Shown here: piece by piece, positions 58,001-64,000 of the stretch
Numbering within the stretch: the stretch's first letter is position 1
Layout of the letters: each line of letters starts with the position of its first letter
The notes under the pieces: model-generated
Told to the model about the DNA's origin: nothing
Seen by the model: only the letters and a program-made list of their open reading frames with translations
Database searches by the model: none
Position numbers and translations under genes: made by a program
NCBI GenBank assembly: GCA_026225945.1
Contig: JAMJFZ010001258.1
Span: 15,790,001-15,854,000 of the forward strand
DNA: 64,000 bases
Source: Cricetomys ansorgei
Lineage: Eukaryota; Chordata; Mammalia; Rodentia; Nesomyidae
Reading direction: 5' to 3'

Positions 58001-61000
58001 TTTTGGCTGCATGTCAGTGCACCATGTGTGTAATGCCCACAGAGGCCAGAAGAGGGCATTGGATAGCTGGAACTGGAGTTACAGGTGGCCGGCCATAGGC
58101 ATTCTGAACCTCAGGAGGAGCAGTAGTGTTCTTAACCATTGAGCCATCTCAGTTTATTGCTACAAATATTCATAAAATACATGTTAGACAGGCACTTACT
58201 TTATTGGTGGTCCAGTTGTTTAAAAGTGGTTTCCTACAGGAATTATAATCTGAAAACATGGAAATTAACTTCCTATGTCCTCTTCTGACAAAGGCCGAAG
58301 TTTTGAGGTCTTCACCTTTAAAAGAGCTAGTTCTGTGGGAAACCTCTTGGATTTGGTTCATGGAATTTACAAAGGACTGTTTTGAGAAAAATGGTTTTGG
58401 AGTCGTGTCTTTTTGGTGAGGGAGTCAGGGGAGGCGTAGACAGAGAGGGAGGGAAGAAGGGAGGGAGAGAGATTGGTCCTGGGAATGGAGCTGGGTTGTG
58501 GAAGAGGCTTCTGGAGTGATAAAAAGGGATAGTCTGTTTGTTTTGTTTTGTTTTCCTCTTACAGTGCTGGGGAGCCAACCCAGGGCCATGTATATGCTTG
58601 GCAGGCACTAGATCTATCTCTGAGCTCCAGTCCCACAAGCTTTTTGAACCTCTTTTGAAACTCCTTCCATAGTTTTCTTTTGTGCGTGGGGGGATGCGTG
58701 GGGGGGGGTGTTGTAACACCAAAGAGCATTAAATGTCGAAAGTTTGCACAGTTAGTAGCAAGTATTAGCAGTAGTAGTGTTTTTGCTTTCAGGCTTATTG
58801 TGCAAGAAAATACCAGTATGACACATCAGCAGTTTTCTGCTCTTTTAAATTTCAATTGCCATTTTCTGAAATACAACAACTAATGTTAGTAGTTTTAAAA
58901 ACTGAGATGGTGTCACTTACAAACTGTAGAACTCAGTGTAACCAACAAGCACCCCATCTGAGGACATCTGTCAGCTGCCAGTGAAAATGAATTTCAGTGT
59001 CTCCTGGCCTGTTATTAGAGCATCAGAGTTGGTTTAAGTCAGCTTTTTTTCAGATGAAGATTTTTGTGAGCTTACAAACAGATGGATTAGCATGAAATTC
59101 CAAGCAACCTGGTTGGGTACTCTTCTAAGTAAGAAGTGTTAATCATATAAGAAAGCCTTGGCCAAAGGCTGCATCTGTGCCTGAATTTGAATTAATACAG
59201 GTTAAAGATCAACCAGAAAATTCATCGCAAACACTGGCAACATAAGTCTCTAAAGATTAAACATACACAAACCATCTATAAAATTACTTTTTAGAAAATA
59301 TTTCTGCCTGTGGGTTTGGGTATATGCCAGAGGTATATGCCTCTGGGATACCCCAGAGGCCAGAAGAGGGCATCAGATTCTCTTGGAGATGGAGTTGTAG
59401 GCATTTGCGAGCCACCTAACACAGTGTTGGGATATGAATCTGCGTCCTCTGGAAGAGCTGCAAGGGCTCTTGACAACTATACCCAGCCCCTAACGTTTCT
59501 TTTGATGTATAGTTATCATTGAACTAAACCTCTAACCCCTTTGCATTCATTTATAGATGATCTTAAAGTTTTTAATCCAAGTTTTAATTTAAATGGTGTT
59601 TATAAACTTTTCATGGGGAGATGTCAACAGTCTACTCACACTAGGTAGGACTCCAATGACAGAGTAATGAGTCTACCCTAGTCTTGTTCAGTGAGTCTGA
59701 GTTTCATTAGGATTGCTTACAGGAGCTTCCAGAGGCTACACCTCTGAAGAAAATCTCTCCCTCCGCTTCTCTGTCTCTGCAACCGATAACTTCTTTTACA
59801 TCATTCGGGAGGCGTGAGGCCCTCCCAGTAGTTGTTAGCTGCTTATAAATGTTTGGGGAGGATTGAAGGCCTCATGAGCCTCTCTCCTCTGCATTACAGG
59901 CATTAATGGCCTTGTCTTATGTAGGTAATCACAGCTGCTGAGTGTTCATTAAGGCAACAGCAATGTCACACCTCAAGGACAGCATTCCACAGTAAACAGA
60001 GAAATTTTTTAGACTAATTGCAGCTTTTTAAGAGTTTTAAAGGAATGTTTTTGTTTGGAAGTTGACTTGTTCTGCAAAAGAGAGGTTATAACCCTACTAA
60101 CTAAAGTCTTTTATAGATCACTCCTACAGTGACAGCACAGAGATGGTGAAGATCATCGTGCACACAGTGCAGAGTCAGGACCGTGTTCTCAAGGAGCTGT
60201 TTGGTCACCTGAGGTAGAAAAGTTCCTTTATTTCCTCCTAAATGCTAATGTATTTGTATTCCTTTTAAAATATAATATTACTCTTTAGTAAATGATAGTT
60301 CTTTCAGTATCTTAGAAAACATGGCCATTTATAAGCCCTTAATATATGCATTATTTTTATTTTATTTATGAGTATGAGTGTTTTTGCCTGCATGTTTGCC
60401 CCATGTGCCTGAGGCCAGAAGGGGACATCTGATCTCCTGGGACTGAGGTTACAAATTGTTATGAGCTGCCATGTGGGTGCTGGGAATTGAACCCAGGTCC
60501 TCTGGAAGAGCAGCCAGTGCTCTTAATCACTGAGCCATCTCTCCAGTCCCTGTATGCATTGCTTTTCAGATAAGTCATTAAATATAATGCTGGTTGTAGT
60601 TATTTTCCACTGGGTTTGGGAGTGTGTTATACAGTCTTGAGGGTTGTGAAAGTATCTGACACTGACTTAATCTCTCCAGCAAGTTGTTGGGCTGTAAGCA
60701 GAAGATTATTGATCTACTCCCCAAGGTGGAAGTGGCCCTCAGTAACATCAAAGAAGCTGACAATACTGTCATGTTTATGCAGGGAAAGAGGCAGAAAGAA
60801 ATATGGCACCTCCTTAAAATTGCCTGTGTAAGTATTAGTGACTATAACACCAAGCTACTGTTACTTTCAGCCAGAGGGGTTTTTATTGCCATGAGCTATG
60901 TCCTTTGAATACTTATACTTTATATTGGGTGCACATGTTCCTTGTTTGGTGTCTGAGTGATTATAGAAACAGGACTTTTGTATTACCACTCTCCTTTCCA

Positions 61001-63630
61001 GTTCCCATTGGTGGTGGTAGAGAAGGAGGTGATGGGAGGGGGGTCTTTTAAGACAAGAGTCCATTCTAGCTGGGAGCTGAACTGTACCTCATAGCATCTT
61101 CCCTGCCTCCCAAGTGCAGGACTGCAGGTGTGAGCCACCGTACCCAGCTCAGCCCCGTTCTATGATTCTCCTGCCTTGGATCACTGTGGTCGCCCAACCC
61201 ACCTTGGAGTAAATGCATCTGACTTGTTGATAAGTCAGCCTTTATTCAGCTGTTCCCTTCCTCCAAACCAAAGCTGGATTAGCGGGTAGTCAGTGTTAGA
61301 TATACTTGGTTTTAATCAATGAAGAAAAGGGGCCAGTGATGGTATAGTTCGTAGTGGTGAGAATAGTTTTGTTCACTGACAGTCTAGATGTGCATATAAG
61401 TAATGATCGAATTATAAGTCTTAAATGATTTTTAAAAAATGGTATGAGTCAAGAGGTGTTTGCCGGCAATTTACTGTGTATGCTTTTTCTTTCAGACACA
61501 GAGTTCTGCCCGCTCTCTTGTAGGATCCAGTCTAGAAGGCACAGTAGCCCCTCCAGCATCAGCATGGCTGCCTCCTACATTAGCAGACCGTGAACATCCC
61601 CTGACATGTGTGGTAACTCCTCAAAATGGGTGGGTTTACTTTGTAACAATAGATAGTTGTATTTCAGAGTGGGGTAAGAGTGAGACCACACAGCATGGTG
61701 GTTAGTAGTGCCTTCAGGCCAGAGGTCAGTTTCCACTACCTTTTTAATTATGCCAAGTAAATTATTTTTAAAATATTCATATGTTTTCACTTTAAAATGA
61801 AATGTCTTAATAGGATTGCTGTGAAAATTCAGTTGGACAACATAAAATGCTTGGGAAGTAAATACTCAGCGAGCATAAAGCTTAGCTCAATCCAAGCTCT
61901 AAGACATTTCTGTTCCTGGCTTATCAGTTTCCTCTGTCCAAACCATATCCCTTCCTTAACCATTTATTTCTATGAGAAATAATGCTTTTTGCAGTTTTCA
62001 TTTTCTGGTACTTGAGTTCTCTTTTAATAAAGTAGTGAGATCTACTTTATTTTATAACTTAGTATTTAAATCAGATTTTCTTTTCAGTGCTTTAAATCAT
62101 TTTGCAAATAAGAATTCAGATTGGAAGCCCTGTATTTTGTCTTCACTTCCTACTCTTCTCCTAAAAGCTGAATGACTGTCGATCTCTGTTATTTTCTCCG
62201 CATAAGGTGTGCCGTGTTCAAGTGGCTCTTTGCTAGCTTGTGTGTTGTCGCTTTTCTCACAACTCATGGAGACCTCCACAGCACCAAGCTTTTCTCGGAA
62301 GTCTGCCCATAATTAGTTTTGCAGAAGTGCACCCATGTTACATCACTGCTCAGGAGGTCACGCAGTTGCACATTCTGTACTCTGCTTTTATGAGAGAAAA
62401 AAGCACATGGCAGGAAGGCAAGCTGATACCAGGTATTTTATTGTTTAAAGAAAGTGAGTTCCAGGGTATATCTCAGGGTCTCTGTATATCTGGCCCAATA
62501 ATGAATACATACACAAGTATAGCAGAGGTTGTGATTTTTACAGACTTTAGGAAATATTCTGTTAAAACTGAAGAAAGTAACAATTAGTACATCCTAATCC
62601 TTTCTTTTCATTAAAAGCATTTAGGCTTAGTAGGGACTCTGGTAGTTTCAAATATGACCTCTGTAAGTAACTTCCAATTTGAGCTTGTGGTACTTTTACA
62701 ACAGTGTTTCTAATATTTTTCAAAATAAGTTTTCTGATAAAAGAAAGCTGATCTTAATTATAATGTACCAGTGGTACTTAATTATCAAGGATTAGGAAAT
62801 AGCATGAAATTTTCCATCTGTTGGATAATAACTGAATCAATTTAGATCTAAGATAACAGTAGCTTTGACCTATGGCTTATAGTGTGGAAGAAGAGGGACT
62901 GAGGGTTGGCAAAGGATTATGAGGACAAGGAAGAGGAAAGCATGAAGGGAGGCCCTAGAATCAGGGCCTCCTTCAAGTACAAGTATCCAGGAACGTTTTG
63001 TACAAAACAGGCTTCTTCTGCTGTTCTCAGCAGTCAGCTTGCTTTTTCATTGCTACTGTCTGAGATTTCCAACCAGTTTTTTCCTCTCCTGGATCTCTGG
63101 AGACCAGACCGCACTCTGAATCTCTCCGCTATGTTTGCGTGTGAAGTAAGCATGCTGGTATTTTACTGTTTGGAAAAGGAAAAGGAAACACTTCAGAAAC
63201 AAACAAGCAAAAAATGCTATTTTATTTGTCTATACCAAGGAGATCTTTTCCCCTAACCTGGCATTTCTTGGGGGGGGGGGCAGGTACCAGTGCCACCTGT
63301 TTCAAAACAAAATCTGATTAGAGTTACAGTGGGCTTACTAGAGCAGGCAGATGCAGTGGCTTGGATGAGGTGGTGTTGCCCAAGTGGGTGGGATGAAGTG
63401 AAGACTGCAGCAGTCAGCTTTGCTGGGGTACGGGTTTGCAGAAAGTGGTCACCCTGACCTAGAAGACCACAAAGTAGGCAACACTCAGGTGTCCCTTTGC
63501 TGAGTTGGGTTTTGTCCTTTCGCCCATCAGAGAGACGTTAGCACAGATAATAGAAGAAAACGTGAACTGTCTTGGCCATTTAAGTACTATTATTCGTGAA
63601 GCAAACGGGGAACAGAGCAGTAGTATGATG
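33056..63630 (+). CDS. CHUK: CHUK, inhibitor of NF-kB kinase alpha (20 of 21 coding exons; 3' end outside window)
   Basis: The serine/threonine kinase IKK-alpha phosphorylates I-kB proteins within IKK-alpha/beta/NEMO and p100/NFKB2 in the non-canonical pathway. Exons: 33056-33160, 37458-37552, 39417-39531, 40848-40917, 42347-42435, 43308-43397, 43498-43622, 43796-43903, 44918-45053, 47917-48111, 49768-49870, 50552-50675, 51243-51394, 53909-53970, 55505-55614, 56779-56828, 60117-60213, 60680-60827, 61496-61629, 63531-63630. They sum to 2208 nt, 736 codons of about 745. Kinase domain about 15-300: glycine loop GTGGFGNV (22-29), Lys44, HRDLKPEN with Asp144, DLG at 165-167, activation-loop Ser176 and Ser180, APE at 189-191. 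A ubiquitin-like domain (about 307-385) and the helical scaffold/dimerisation domain (about 410-665) follow. The NEMO-binding LDWSWL should be in the missing last exon. The ATG starts the family N-terminus [10 protein letters not shown]. Confidence 0.98.
33680..33756 (-). mobile_element. ID-type SINE
   Basis: GTGGAACACAGGGCCTTACA to GGTTACACCCTCAGC is a reversed ID. Confidence 0.5.
34312..34425 (+). mobile_element. B1 SINE, shortened
   Basis: GTCAGCTGGGCATGGTGGCA, GAGGCCAGCCTGGGCTTCAT, GAAGACTCTGTCTCAGAG. Confidence 0.7.
34442..34650 (+). mobile_element. URR1-like hAT DNA transposon
   Basis: Terminal inverted repeats CAGTGGTTCTCAACC and GGTTGAGAACTGCTG bracket about 209 bases including CTGCGACCCTTTAATACAGT. 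Flanking octamers CCCTAGAT and CCTTACAC share 5 of 8 bases, consistent with a decayed 8-bp duplication. Non-autonomous, no transposase. Confidence 0.8.
34768..34876 (+). mobile_element. B1 SINE
   Basis: GAAGCCAGGCATGCTGGGAA, GCCACAGAGTGAGACCCTTT, A14 tail. Confidence 0.65.
34885..34962 (+). mobile_element. ID SINE
   Basis: GGCTGGAGATGTAACTCAGT GGTAAAGTAC: the ID head with A box, directly after the B1 tail. Confidence 0.6.
35265..35348 (-). mobile_element. B1 fragment
   Basis: CTTCCTGCCTCGGCCTTCCA to ATTACCACACCCAGCT. Confidence 0.45.
35349..36153 (+). other. CHUK intron 1, unique stretch
   Basis: No repeat or RNA feature recognised. Confidence 0.4.
36154..37130 (+). mobile_element. Two-LTR ERV remnant (mini-provirus) in CHUK intron 1
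   Basis: Two direct copies of one LTR, at 36154-36513 and 36821 to about 37130, enclose about 307 bases. Both start TGTTGT(G/A)GAAGTTTATTT and share TTTGTATTG(T/C)CTGCAGGTGTTG, CTGAGTCAAT(A/G)AAAACACC and TGCTGAGGTCTGGCA. Directly before the second copy is GAAAAGAATGGGGGTCT, which looks like a polypurine tract. The internal part has no recognisable gag, pol or env. The first copy carries about 40 extra bases near its start. Outer edges are uncertain and I see no clear target duplication. Confidence 0.65.
37458..37552 (+). CDS. CHUK: CHUK exon 2 (catalytic Lys44)
   Basis: Residues 36-67, [20 protein letters not shown] to IQIMKK. IAIK holds the ATP-anchoring lysine 44. Donor GTAAGG. Confidence 0.97.
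37553..38644 (+). other. CHUK intron 2, unique stretch
   Basis: No repeat, RNA or coding feature recognised. Confidence 0.4.
38645..38795 (+). mobile_element. B2 SINE, diverged
   Basis: GGATCTGGAGAGAGGGATAA, GCAGTTAAGAGCACTTTTTG, TTTTAACCATCTGTAACTCC. Confidence 0.65.
39417..39531 (+). CDS. CHUK: CHUK exon 3
   Basis: Residues 67-105, [20 protein letters not shown] to CSGGDLRK, the kinase hinge region. Weak donor GTAGTG. Confidence 0.97.
39808..40142 (-). mobile_element. Rodent medium-repeat element (type B)
   Basis: TTTCTATTGCTGTGGTAGAG, GAACACTGCTTATTGGCTTG, TCAAGAAAATGTCCCACAGA, GAGGCATTGTCTCAACTGAG. Same family as 17265 and 63812. Confidence 0.65.
40190..40324 (-). mobile_element. B1 SINE
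   Basis: TGAAACTTGCTTTGTAAACC, GATCTGCCTGCCTTTGCCTC, TTGGGATTAAAGGCATGCAC. Confidence 0.87.
40600..40715 (-). mobile_element. Old B1-like SINE
   Basis: CTTCTGCCTCATCTTCCCAA GTGCT with a decayed remainder. Confidence 0.4.
40848..40917 (+). CDS. CHUK: CHUK exon 4
   Basis: Residues 106-129, [20 protein letters not shown] to SDI, after a T-rich TTCTTTAG acceptor, donor GTATGT. Confidence 0.96.
41595..41970 (-). mobile_element. B4-type SINE, near full length
   Basis: TTTTGAGACAGGGTCTCTGA, AGGCTGGCCAGCCAGCTCCT, GATTTGAACTCAGGTCCTCA, ACTGAGCCATCTTCAAGCC. Confidence 0.65.
42030..42255 (+). mobile_element. B1 SINE pair
   Basis: First: GCACACGCCTTTAATCCTGT to GTGAGACCCTGTCTGC. A second partial copy ends ATCCATGAGACTCTGTCTCA. 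Confidence 0.65.
42347..42435 (+). CDS. CHUK: CHUK exon 5 (catalytic loop)
   Basis: Residues 129-158, [20 protein letters not shown] to VGGK. The HRD catalytic aspartate is Asp144. Confidence 0.97.
42590..42757 (-). mobile_element. B2/B3 SINE
   Basis: GATGGTTGTGAGCCACTGTG, GAACTCAGGTCCTCTGTCAG, TTAGCCAACTCTCTAGCCC. Confidence 0.8.
42865..42955 (+). mobile_element. MIR remnant
   Basis: GAGATTAAATAACTTGATCA and CCTGAACCCAGGTTCTTTAC follow the MIR 3' half. Confidence 0.45.
43003..43165 (-). mobile_element. B3-type SINE
   Basis: GCAGGAGTTGGCTGCATCTC, CAAACTCAGGTTGTCAGGCT, CAACTGAGCCATCTCAGTGG. Confidence 0.75.
43175..43248 (-). mobile_element. ID-type SINE
   Basis: CTTAGGATTGAACCAAGACC to CTAAGCTACATCCTAAACC. 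It ends about 60 bases before CHUK exon 6. Confidence 0.5.
43308..43397 (+). CDS. CHUK: CHUK exon 6 (activation loop)
   Basis: Residues 159-188, [20 protein letters not shown] then [10 protein letters not shown]. It carries the metal-binding DLG (the family form of DFG) and the activating serines 176 and 180. Confidence 0.97.
43498..43622 (+). CDS. CHUK: CHUK exon 7 (APE motif)
   Basis: Residues 189-230, [20 protein letters not shown] to LHHLQPFT plus two bases of Trp, donor GTAAGA. Intron 6 is only 100 bases. Confidence 0.97.
43796..43903 (+). CDS. CHUK: CHUK exon 8
   Basis: Residues 230-266, [20 protein letters not shown] to LPQPNSLC, kinase C-lobe, donor GTAAGT. Confidence 0.97.
44243..44632 (-). 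mobile_element. URR1-like hAT element split by a B1
   Basis: CAGTGGTTCTCAACCTATGG at the left and GGTTGAGAACCACTG at the right are its inverted ends. Flanks CCGTAGAT and CCTTCAAT share 5 of 8 bases. The interior is interrupted by the B1 at 44390-44546. Confidence 0.82.
44390..44546 (-). mobile_element. B1 SINE nested in URR1, with target duplication
   Basis: Reversed B1 (CTGTCCTGGCACTCACTCTG, GTGCTGGGATTAAAGGCGTG) flanked by identical 11-mers GCAACAAAAAT at 44379-44389 and 44547-44557. Confidence 0.93.
44918..45053 (+). CDS. CHUK: CHUK exon 9
   Basis: Residues 266-311, [20 protein letters not shown] to LMDQILNLK. It ends the kinase domain and starts the ubiquitin-like domain. Donor GTCAGT. 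Confidence 0.97.
45054..46939 (+). other. CHUK intron 9, SINE-free half
   Basis: Nearly 1.9 kb without a recognisable SINE, mostly AT-rich. The 46500-46830 part is less AT-rich and not assigned. No coding match. Confidence 0.4.
46940..47116 (-). mobile_element. B1 SINE with inserted T-run
   Basis: GTTTG repeats, CTTGGCTGTCCTGGAACTAG, then a T13 run replacing the middle, then CCTGAGTGCTGGGATTAAAG. Confidence 0.8.
47320..47405 (-). mobile_element. B2/B3 fragment
   Basis: TTTTATGTGTATGAGTATTT TGATCAG and CTGTGTACCATCTGCGTGGT. Confidence 0.5.
47917..48111 (+). CDS. CHUK: CHUK exon 10 (ubiquitin-like domain)
   Basis: Residues 312-376, [20 protein letters not shown] to SQCVLDGV. It is the longest coding exon. 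It has Cys343 in RIECETG where the mouse and human proteins, as I remember them, have Arg. Confidence 0.97.
48130..48270 (-). mobile_element. Old B1-like SINE
   Basis: Starts in a G-run just after CHUK exon 10; GATAGCCCAGAATGGCCTCT, TTTTCCTGCCTCAGGGAACT. Confidence 0.45.
48515..48606 (+). mobile_element. B1 SINE with internal deletions
   Basis: GTGTAGTGGTGCATACCTTT, GTGAGTTCAAAGCCAGCCAG, GGGCTGTCTCAAAAAAAG. Confidence 0.6.
48800..49110 (-). mobile_element. B4-type SINE with T19 insert
   Basis: GAGGCCAGAGGTCAACCTTG, GCCTGGAACTTATCGATCAG, a T-run at about 49003-49025, then GTGGGTTCCAGGGGTCAAAT. Confidence 0.6.
49165..49230 (-). mobile_element. B1 fragment
   Basis: CTTTTTGAGAAAGCCTTGCT GTGTAGCCCAGGCTGG. 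Confidence 0.6.
49768..49870 (+). CDS. CHUK: CHUK exon 11
   Basis: Residues 377-411, [20 protein letters not shown] to SDCVNYI, end of the ubiquitin-like domain, donor GTAAGT. Confidence 0.97.
50552..50675 (+). CDS. CHUK: CHUK exon 12
   Basis: Residues 411-452, [20 protein letters not shown] to FQGQRAA, start of the scaffold/dimerisation helices. Confidence 0.97.
50815..50995 (-). mobile_element. B4-type SINE, decayed
   Basis: GTCAGAGGTTGATGTCAGGT, CTGAGGACTCATGCATGCAA, CACTGAGCTATCATTCCGAC. Confidence 0.5.
51243..51394 (+). CDS. CHUK: CHUK exon 13 (leucine-zipper region)
   Basis: Residues 452-503, [20 protein letters not shown] to YSEQMTYGI, the amphipathic helix formerly called a leucine zipper. 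Confidence 0.97.
51705..52103 (+). mobile_element. MLT1-like LTR (ancient ERVL-MaLR)
   Basis: AATTCATATGTTGAAGTCCT, TGGGAATGATTAAGTCATGA, GAGAAATAAATTTCCGTTGT and a terminal AGACTAACACTG follow the MLT1 order. The AATAAA is the LTR's own signal. Confidence 0.65.
51980..52038. repeat. (TA)n microsatellite, about 29 units
   Basis: 59 bases of uninterrupted alternating A and T inside the 3' end of the MLT1-like LTR, followed by a T-rich run. Confidence 0.98.
52590..52950 (-). mobile_element. Rodent medium-repeat element (type A)
   Basis: TTCTATTGCTGTGAAGAGAC, AACTTATAAAATAAAGCATT, CAGGCAGGCATGGCTCCAGA, TATGAGCCTATGGGAGCCAT, CATTCAAACCACCACAG. Opposite orientation to 5695-6070. Confidence 0.75.
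53135..53325 (-). mobile_element. B1 fragment followed by ID
   Basis: TGTAGCCCTGCTAGCCTTGA for the B1; TGTATGCTAGGCAAATCTAC to GAGCTACATCCTTAGCCC for the reversed ID. Confidence 0.55.
53326..53908 (+). other. CHUK intron 13, distal part
   Basis: Unique sequence; nothing recognised. Confidence 0.4.
53909..53970 (+). CDS. CHUK: CHUK exon 14
   Basis: Residues 503-523, [20 protein letters not shown] then E, scaffold/dimerisation helix, donor GTAAAA. Confidence 0.96.
54695..54843 (-). mobile_element. B1 SINE
   Basis: AAGACAGGGTCTCACTGTGT, GTCTTGACTCACAGAAATGC, GGGATTAAAGGCATGCACC. Confidence 0.92.
55068..55164. repeat. 43-bp minisatellite, about 2.3 units
   Basis: The GGAGGAGTGGGTGGAAGGGG unit recurs at 55068, 55111 and (partly) 55154, essentially without mismatch. 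G-rich on the + strand. Confidence 0.92.
55255..55365 (+). mobile_element. Old B1 SINE
   Basis: CACTAATCCCAGTACTCAGG, AAGTAAGACAGGAGAATTAT. Confidence 0.5.
55505..55614 (+). CDS. CHUK: CHUK exon 15
   Basis: Residues 524-560, [20 protein letters not shown] to RQGDLMES plus two bases of Leu, donor GTAAGA. Confidence 0.97.
55765..55945 (-). mobile_element. B3-type SINE
   Basis: AATTGAATTCAGGTTGTTAG, TTTACCCATGAGACCATCTC TCTAGCCC. Confidence 0.67.
56265..56580 (+). mobile_element. B4-type SINE
   Basis: AATACCCAGAACCCACGTGT, GTCTGCAGTCCCAGTGCTTC, GGTTGTCCTCTGACCTCCTC, CA-rich tail. Confidence 0.65.
56779..56828 (+). CDS. CHUK: CHUK exon 16
   Basis: Residues 560-577, [16 protein letters not shown], 50-base exon between TTTTGTAG and GTAAGA. 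Confidence 0.95.
57080..57355 (+). mobile_element. B4-type SINE
   Basis: TTGGGGTGATGGCTCAGTGG, GGATCCCAGCAGTGCTTGGG, GACTTCAGGCCTCCATAAAT ACACACC. Confidence 0.65.
57980..58155 (-). mobile_element. B2/B3 SINE
   Basis: GAGGCCAGAAGAGGGCATTG, AACTGGAGTTACAGGTGGCC, AACCATTGAGCCATCTCAG. Confidence 0.72.
58560..58640 (-). mobile_element. ID-type SINE
   Basis: GGAGCCAACCCAGGGCCATG to CTCTGAGCTCCAGTCCC. Confidence 0.5.
59305..59492 (-). mobile_element. B2 SINE, diverged
   Basis: GAGGCCAGAAGAGGGCATCA, TCCTCTGGAAGAGCTGCAAG, ACAACTATACCCAGCCCC. An inverted TGCC(A/T)GAGG duplication lies at its left. Confidence 0.7.
59640..59995 (+). mobile_element. Possible old rodent L1/ERV-derived segment
   Basis: GTAATCACAGCTGCTGAGTG TTCAT and GACAGCATTCCACAG resemble a dispersed rodent repeat. 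Edges and family are unknown. Confidence 0.3.
60117..60213 (+). CDS. CHUK: CHUK exon 17
   Basis: Residues 577-609, [20 protein letters not shown] to KELFGHL. Weak donor GTAGAA. Confidence 0.96.
60355..60552 (-). mobile_element. B2/B3 SINE
   Basis: GGTGCTGGGAATTGAACCCA, CTCTGGAAGAGCAGCCAGTG, ATCACTGAGCCATCTCTCCA. Well preserved. Confidence 0.85.
60680..60827 (+). CDS. CHUK: CHUK exon 18
   Basis: Residues 609-658, [20 protein letters not shown] to WHLLKIAC, end of the scaffold/dimerisation domain, donor GTAAGT. Confidence 0.97.
61055..61150 (-). mobile_element. B1 fragment
   Basis: CCTGCCTCCCAAGTGCAGGA CTGCAGGTGTGAGCCACCG. Confidence 0.5.
61496..61629 (+). CDS. CHUK: CHUK exon 19
   Basis: Residues 659-703, [20 protein letters not shown] to VVTPQN plus two bases of Gly, the Ser/Pro-rich linker before the NEMO-binding tail. 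Donor GTGGGT. Confidence 0.95.
61630..63530 (+). other. CHUK intron 19, no SINE recognised
   Basis: 1.9 kb of intron without a recognisable repeat, apart from a G10 run near 63271. Open frames here show no family resemblance. Confidence 0.4.
63531..63630 (+). CDS. CHUK: CHUK exon 20
   Basis: Residues 703-736, [20 protein letters not shown] to EQSSSMM, donor GTAAGT at 63631. About nine residues remain for the final exon, which is not in the window. Confidence 0.95.
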
Positions 63631-63811
63631 GTAAGTTTTGTGTGAATATGGGTGTGTATTTTGGATATGTTGGATACAAAAGGTTTAATTTCCATGTTGG
63701 CTATGTCTGATATTTGGGATATATACAGGGAATAGACCTCACAGGAAAGAACATCTGAGAAACATTTTGAAAACAAATTTCCATCTTTTAGTATACGGAG
63801 GTGTTTATCCT

Positions 63812-64000
63812 GGTTTCATTTCTGTTGCTGTGATAAATTAGCCTTACAAGAAACAACTTGGGGAGAAGGGTTTATTCAATTTATAATTACAGGCTAGAGC
63901 CCACCATTGTTGGGGAAGACAAGGCAGGAACTTGAAGTAGCTAGACAAAACATCTACAGTCAAGAGCAGAGAGAAATAAATGTCTGCATTCCTGATAGTA
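63812..64000 (-). mobile_element. Rodent medium-repeat element (type B), cut by window end
   Basis: TTTCATTTCTGTTGCTGTGA TAAA, AACAACTTGGGGAGAAGGGT TTATT. Same family as 17265 and 39808; it continues past the edge. Confidence 0.65.

Noticed and set aside
61460..62587. Open frames in CHUK intron 19, such as at 62240-62587
   Set aside because: No domain, no codon-use signal and no splice-compatible link to the gene.

Overview
The window is nuclear DNA of a muroid rodent. It holds B1, B2/B3, B4 and ID SINEs, two URR1-like hAT elements, rodent-type L1/LTR debris and older mammalian MIR and MLT1 relics. The encoded proteins are close to, but not identical with, the mouse proteins as I remember them. 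A cricetid (hamster, vole or deer mouse group) is plausible; the species cannot be fixed from the sequence alone.

Three protein-coding genes lie head to tail on the + strand. (1) The 3' part of BLOC1S2: three coding exons at 1582-4590, with the earlier exons upstream of the window. (2) Complete CWF19L1: 14 coding exons at 7789-30296, 537 codons plus stop. (3) CHUK, which encodes IKK-alpha: 20 of the expected 21 coding exons at 33056-63630, 736 codons. The last nine residues, including the NEMO-binding core, should lie just past the right edge. Every exon was placed by translating across GT/AG boundaries and checking phase; the exon lengths sum to whole codons for CWF19L1 and for the 20 CHUK exons. 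This is the gene order I remember from the human 10q24 locus.

Layout: 1-5510 BLOC1S2 tail and 3' UTR; 5511-7670 SINE-rich spacer ending in CA and GA simple repeats; 7670-8030 GC-rich CWF19L1 promoter and first exon; 8031-30151 CWF19L1 exons and introns, carrying three solo LTRs; 30297-31322 probable CWF19L1 3' UTR; 31323-32860 short spacer; 32860-33420 CpG-rich CHUK promoter and first exon; 33161-64000 CHUK introns and exons, including a compact two-LTR element in intron 1.

The genes share position rather than pathway. BLOC1S2 is a subunit of the BLOC-1 and BORC lysosome-related complexes. CWF19L1 is a CwfJ-family spliceosome or lariat-associated protein. CHUK is a kinase of canonical and non-canonical NF-kB signalling. 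I see no operon-like logic, no CRISPR array, no rRNA or tRNA gene and no new multi-gene system. The most informative unexplained structures are the LTR insertions with recognisable target-site duplications, the two-LTR mini-provirus in CHUK intron 1, a stem-rich block in CWF19L1 intron 11 that could be a snoRNA, and a 20-bp duplication over the BLOC1S2 stop codon. Repeat family names come from remembered consensus sequences and were not checked against a library; edges are approximate to about 10-20 bases unless a target duplication is given.
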